From Sphingobacteriales bacterium (lineage in GTDB: Bacteria > Bacteroidota > Bacteroidia > Chitinophagales > JADIYW01): a stretch of DNA of 64,000 bases. The stretch is taken from assembly GCA_016699615.1 (NCBI GenBank), contig CP064984.1, positions 1,364,001 to 1,428,000 of the forward strand, in the 5' to 3' direction. A program made the position numbers and the translations under genes. Positions 63,223 to 64,000 of the stretch are shown here, piece after piece (within the stretch, counting starts at the first letter, position 1; the number at the start of each line of letters is the position of its first letter). The notes under the pieces were generated by a model. It was given only the letters and a program-made list of their open reading frames with translations. It did no database searches and was not told where the DNA came from.

Positions 63223-64000
63223 ATGTATCAAATTCTAAAATTCTTTTTGTTCCAATTAGATGCAGAAAAAGCACACCATCTTACATTAAATTTACTAAAG
63301 ACAATCACTAAAATTCCTTTTGTAAAAAGTATTCTAAAGTTTTTGTATCAAAAAAAGGATAAAAAATTAGAAAGAAATATTTTTGGATTACAGTTTAAAA
63401 ATCCAGTTGGGTTAGCAGCAGGCTTAGACAAAAATGCATCATGCATCGATGGATTAGCAGCATTAGGCTTCGGCTTTGTAGAAGTAGGAACAACCACACC
63501 ATTAGCGCAAGACGGCAACGACAAACCACGATTATTTAGGTTAATCAAAGACCAAGCAATTATCAATAGAATGGGATTTAACAACGATGGCGCAGAAAAA
63601 ATAAAGTCGAATATATTAGCATCACAAGCATACAAAAACAAAAACATAATAATTGGTGGAAATATCGGAAAAAATAAAAATACACCAAACGAGAAAGCAA
63701 ATGAAGATTATATCAAATGCTTTAATACATTGTACGATGTAGTGGATTATTTTGTAGTAAACATCAGTTCGCCAAACACACCAAACCTACGAGATTTGCA
63801 AGACAAAGAGCCATTAAAAAACCTATTATTAGAAGTACAAAAAATCAACCAGACCAAAGCAAAACCAAAACCATTATTACTAAAAATAGCACCAGATTTA
63901 ACTTCATCGCAATTAGACGATATTATAGAAGTAGTAACAGAAACAAAATTAGATGGCATTATTGCAACCAATACAACAATATCTAGAAATAATCTAACTA
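63223..64000 (+). CDS. pyrD: Dihydroorotate dehydrogenase (quinone type), 3'-truncated by window edge
   Basis: 259 codons visible of about 340. The N-terminal amphipathic membrane-associating helices (MYQILKFFLFQLDAEKAHHL, then LNLLKTITK) mark class 2 quinone-linked enzymes. FMN motifs: NPVGLAAGLDKNA (about 62-74), GFVEVGTTTPLAQDGNDKPRLFR, and VVNISSPNTPNLRDLQ (near 187) with the class 2 catalytic Ser region. Oxidises dihydroorotate in pyrimidine synthesis, feeding electrons to quinone at the cytoplasmic membrane. The C-terminus lies beyond the window. Confidence 0.95.
   Translation, partial: MYQILKFFLFQLDAEKAHHLTLNLLKTITKIPFVKSILKFLYQKKDKKLERNIFGLQFKNPVGLAAGLDKNASCIDGLAALGFGFVEVGTTTPLAQDGNDKPRLFRLIKDQAIINRMGFNNDGAEKIKSNILASQAYKNKNIIIGGNIGKNKNTPNEKANEDYIKCFNTLYDVVDYFVVNISSPNTPNLRDLQDKEPLKNLLLEVQKINQTKAKPKPLLLKIAPDLTSSQLDDIIEVVTETKLDGIIATNTTISRNNLT

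Overview
The window is AT-rich, densely coding DNA from a member of the Bacteroidota. The evidence is the set of lineage-typical families (DUF4270 lipoprotein, DUF4292, GYDIA-type GHMP kinase, IPExxxVDY protein, TIGR02757 protein, DUF983, a truncated starch-synthase-like protein beside panC), many short-signal lipoproteins, and repeated TAnnTTTG -7 promoter boxes in front of genes. Its mevalonate-pathway genes (a mevalonate kinase, diphosphomevalonate decarboxylase and a third GHMP kinase) fit flavobacterial or chitinophagal/saprospiral relatives. No rRNA, CRISPR array, insertion sequence or prophage is visible. One tRNA (Gln, UUG) is present. No stretch over 300 bases lacks a gene.

Layout. 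1-2.0 kb: 3'-truncated zinc metalloprotease and a very cysteine-rich exported protein (both minus). 2.2-9 kb: acyltransferase, MDR oxidoreductase, then a tight cluster of sugar nucleotidyltransferase, TPR protein, DUF4292 lipoprotein and EnvC-like murein hydrolase activator. 9-15 kb: Kef-type antiporter, two tandem DUF4082-like lipoproteins, trans-sulfuration enzyme, proC-panC. 15.1-20.7 kb: starch-synthase-like, DUF4270, glmS, membrane protein, TIGR02757. 20.7-25.7 kb: 2OG-Fe(II) oxygenase, methyltransferase, tRNA-Gln, two LEA-like proteins, DUF983, CCA-adding enzyme. 25.8-36.6 kb: M17 aminopeptidase, pdxA, GHMP kinase, helicase, icd, PF10118 protein, mevalonate kinase-mvaD, serine hydrolase. 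36.7-48.7 kb: odhB, NUC1-type nuclease with OB-like tail, a glycan group (aminotransferase, GT2, sulfotransferase, flippase, SGNH-like) interleaved with tag and a pseudouridine synthase, an H1-like protein, pyk, IPExxxVDY, dusB. 49.7-52.1 kb: an apparent operon of bestrophin channel, MscS-like protein and a protein I recognise as LCIB-type carbonic anhydrase. 52-64 kb: ybeY, two NifU-like proteins and Mrp ATPase (Fe-S assembly), nucleotidyltransferase, AddB-like nuclease, lipoproteins, tatD, an uncharacterised lipoprotein/804-aa pair, and pyrD running off the end.

Two things stand out. First, bestrophin + MscS-like + LCIB-like genes recall the algal CO2-concentrating machinery (LCIB with thylakoid bestrophins) but in a heterotroph-like genome. 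Second, twelve otherwise intact genes carry thirteen single-base frameshifts, mostly in short A or T runs. Restoring one base in each gives full-length proteins, which points to uncorrected sequencing indels more than to decay. I describe those genes as their restored full-length forms and mark where the frame breaks.
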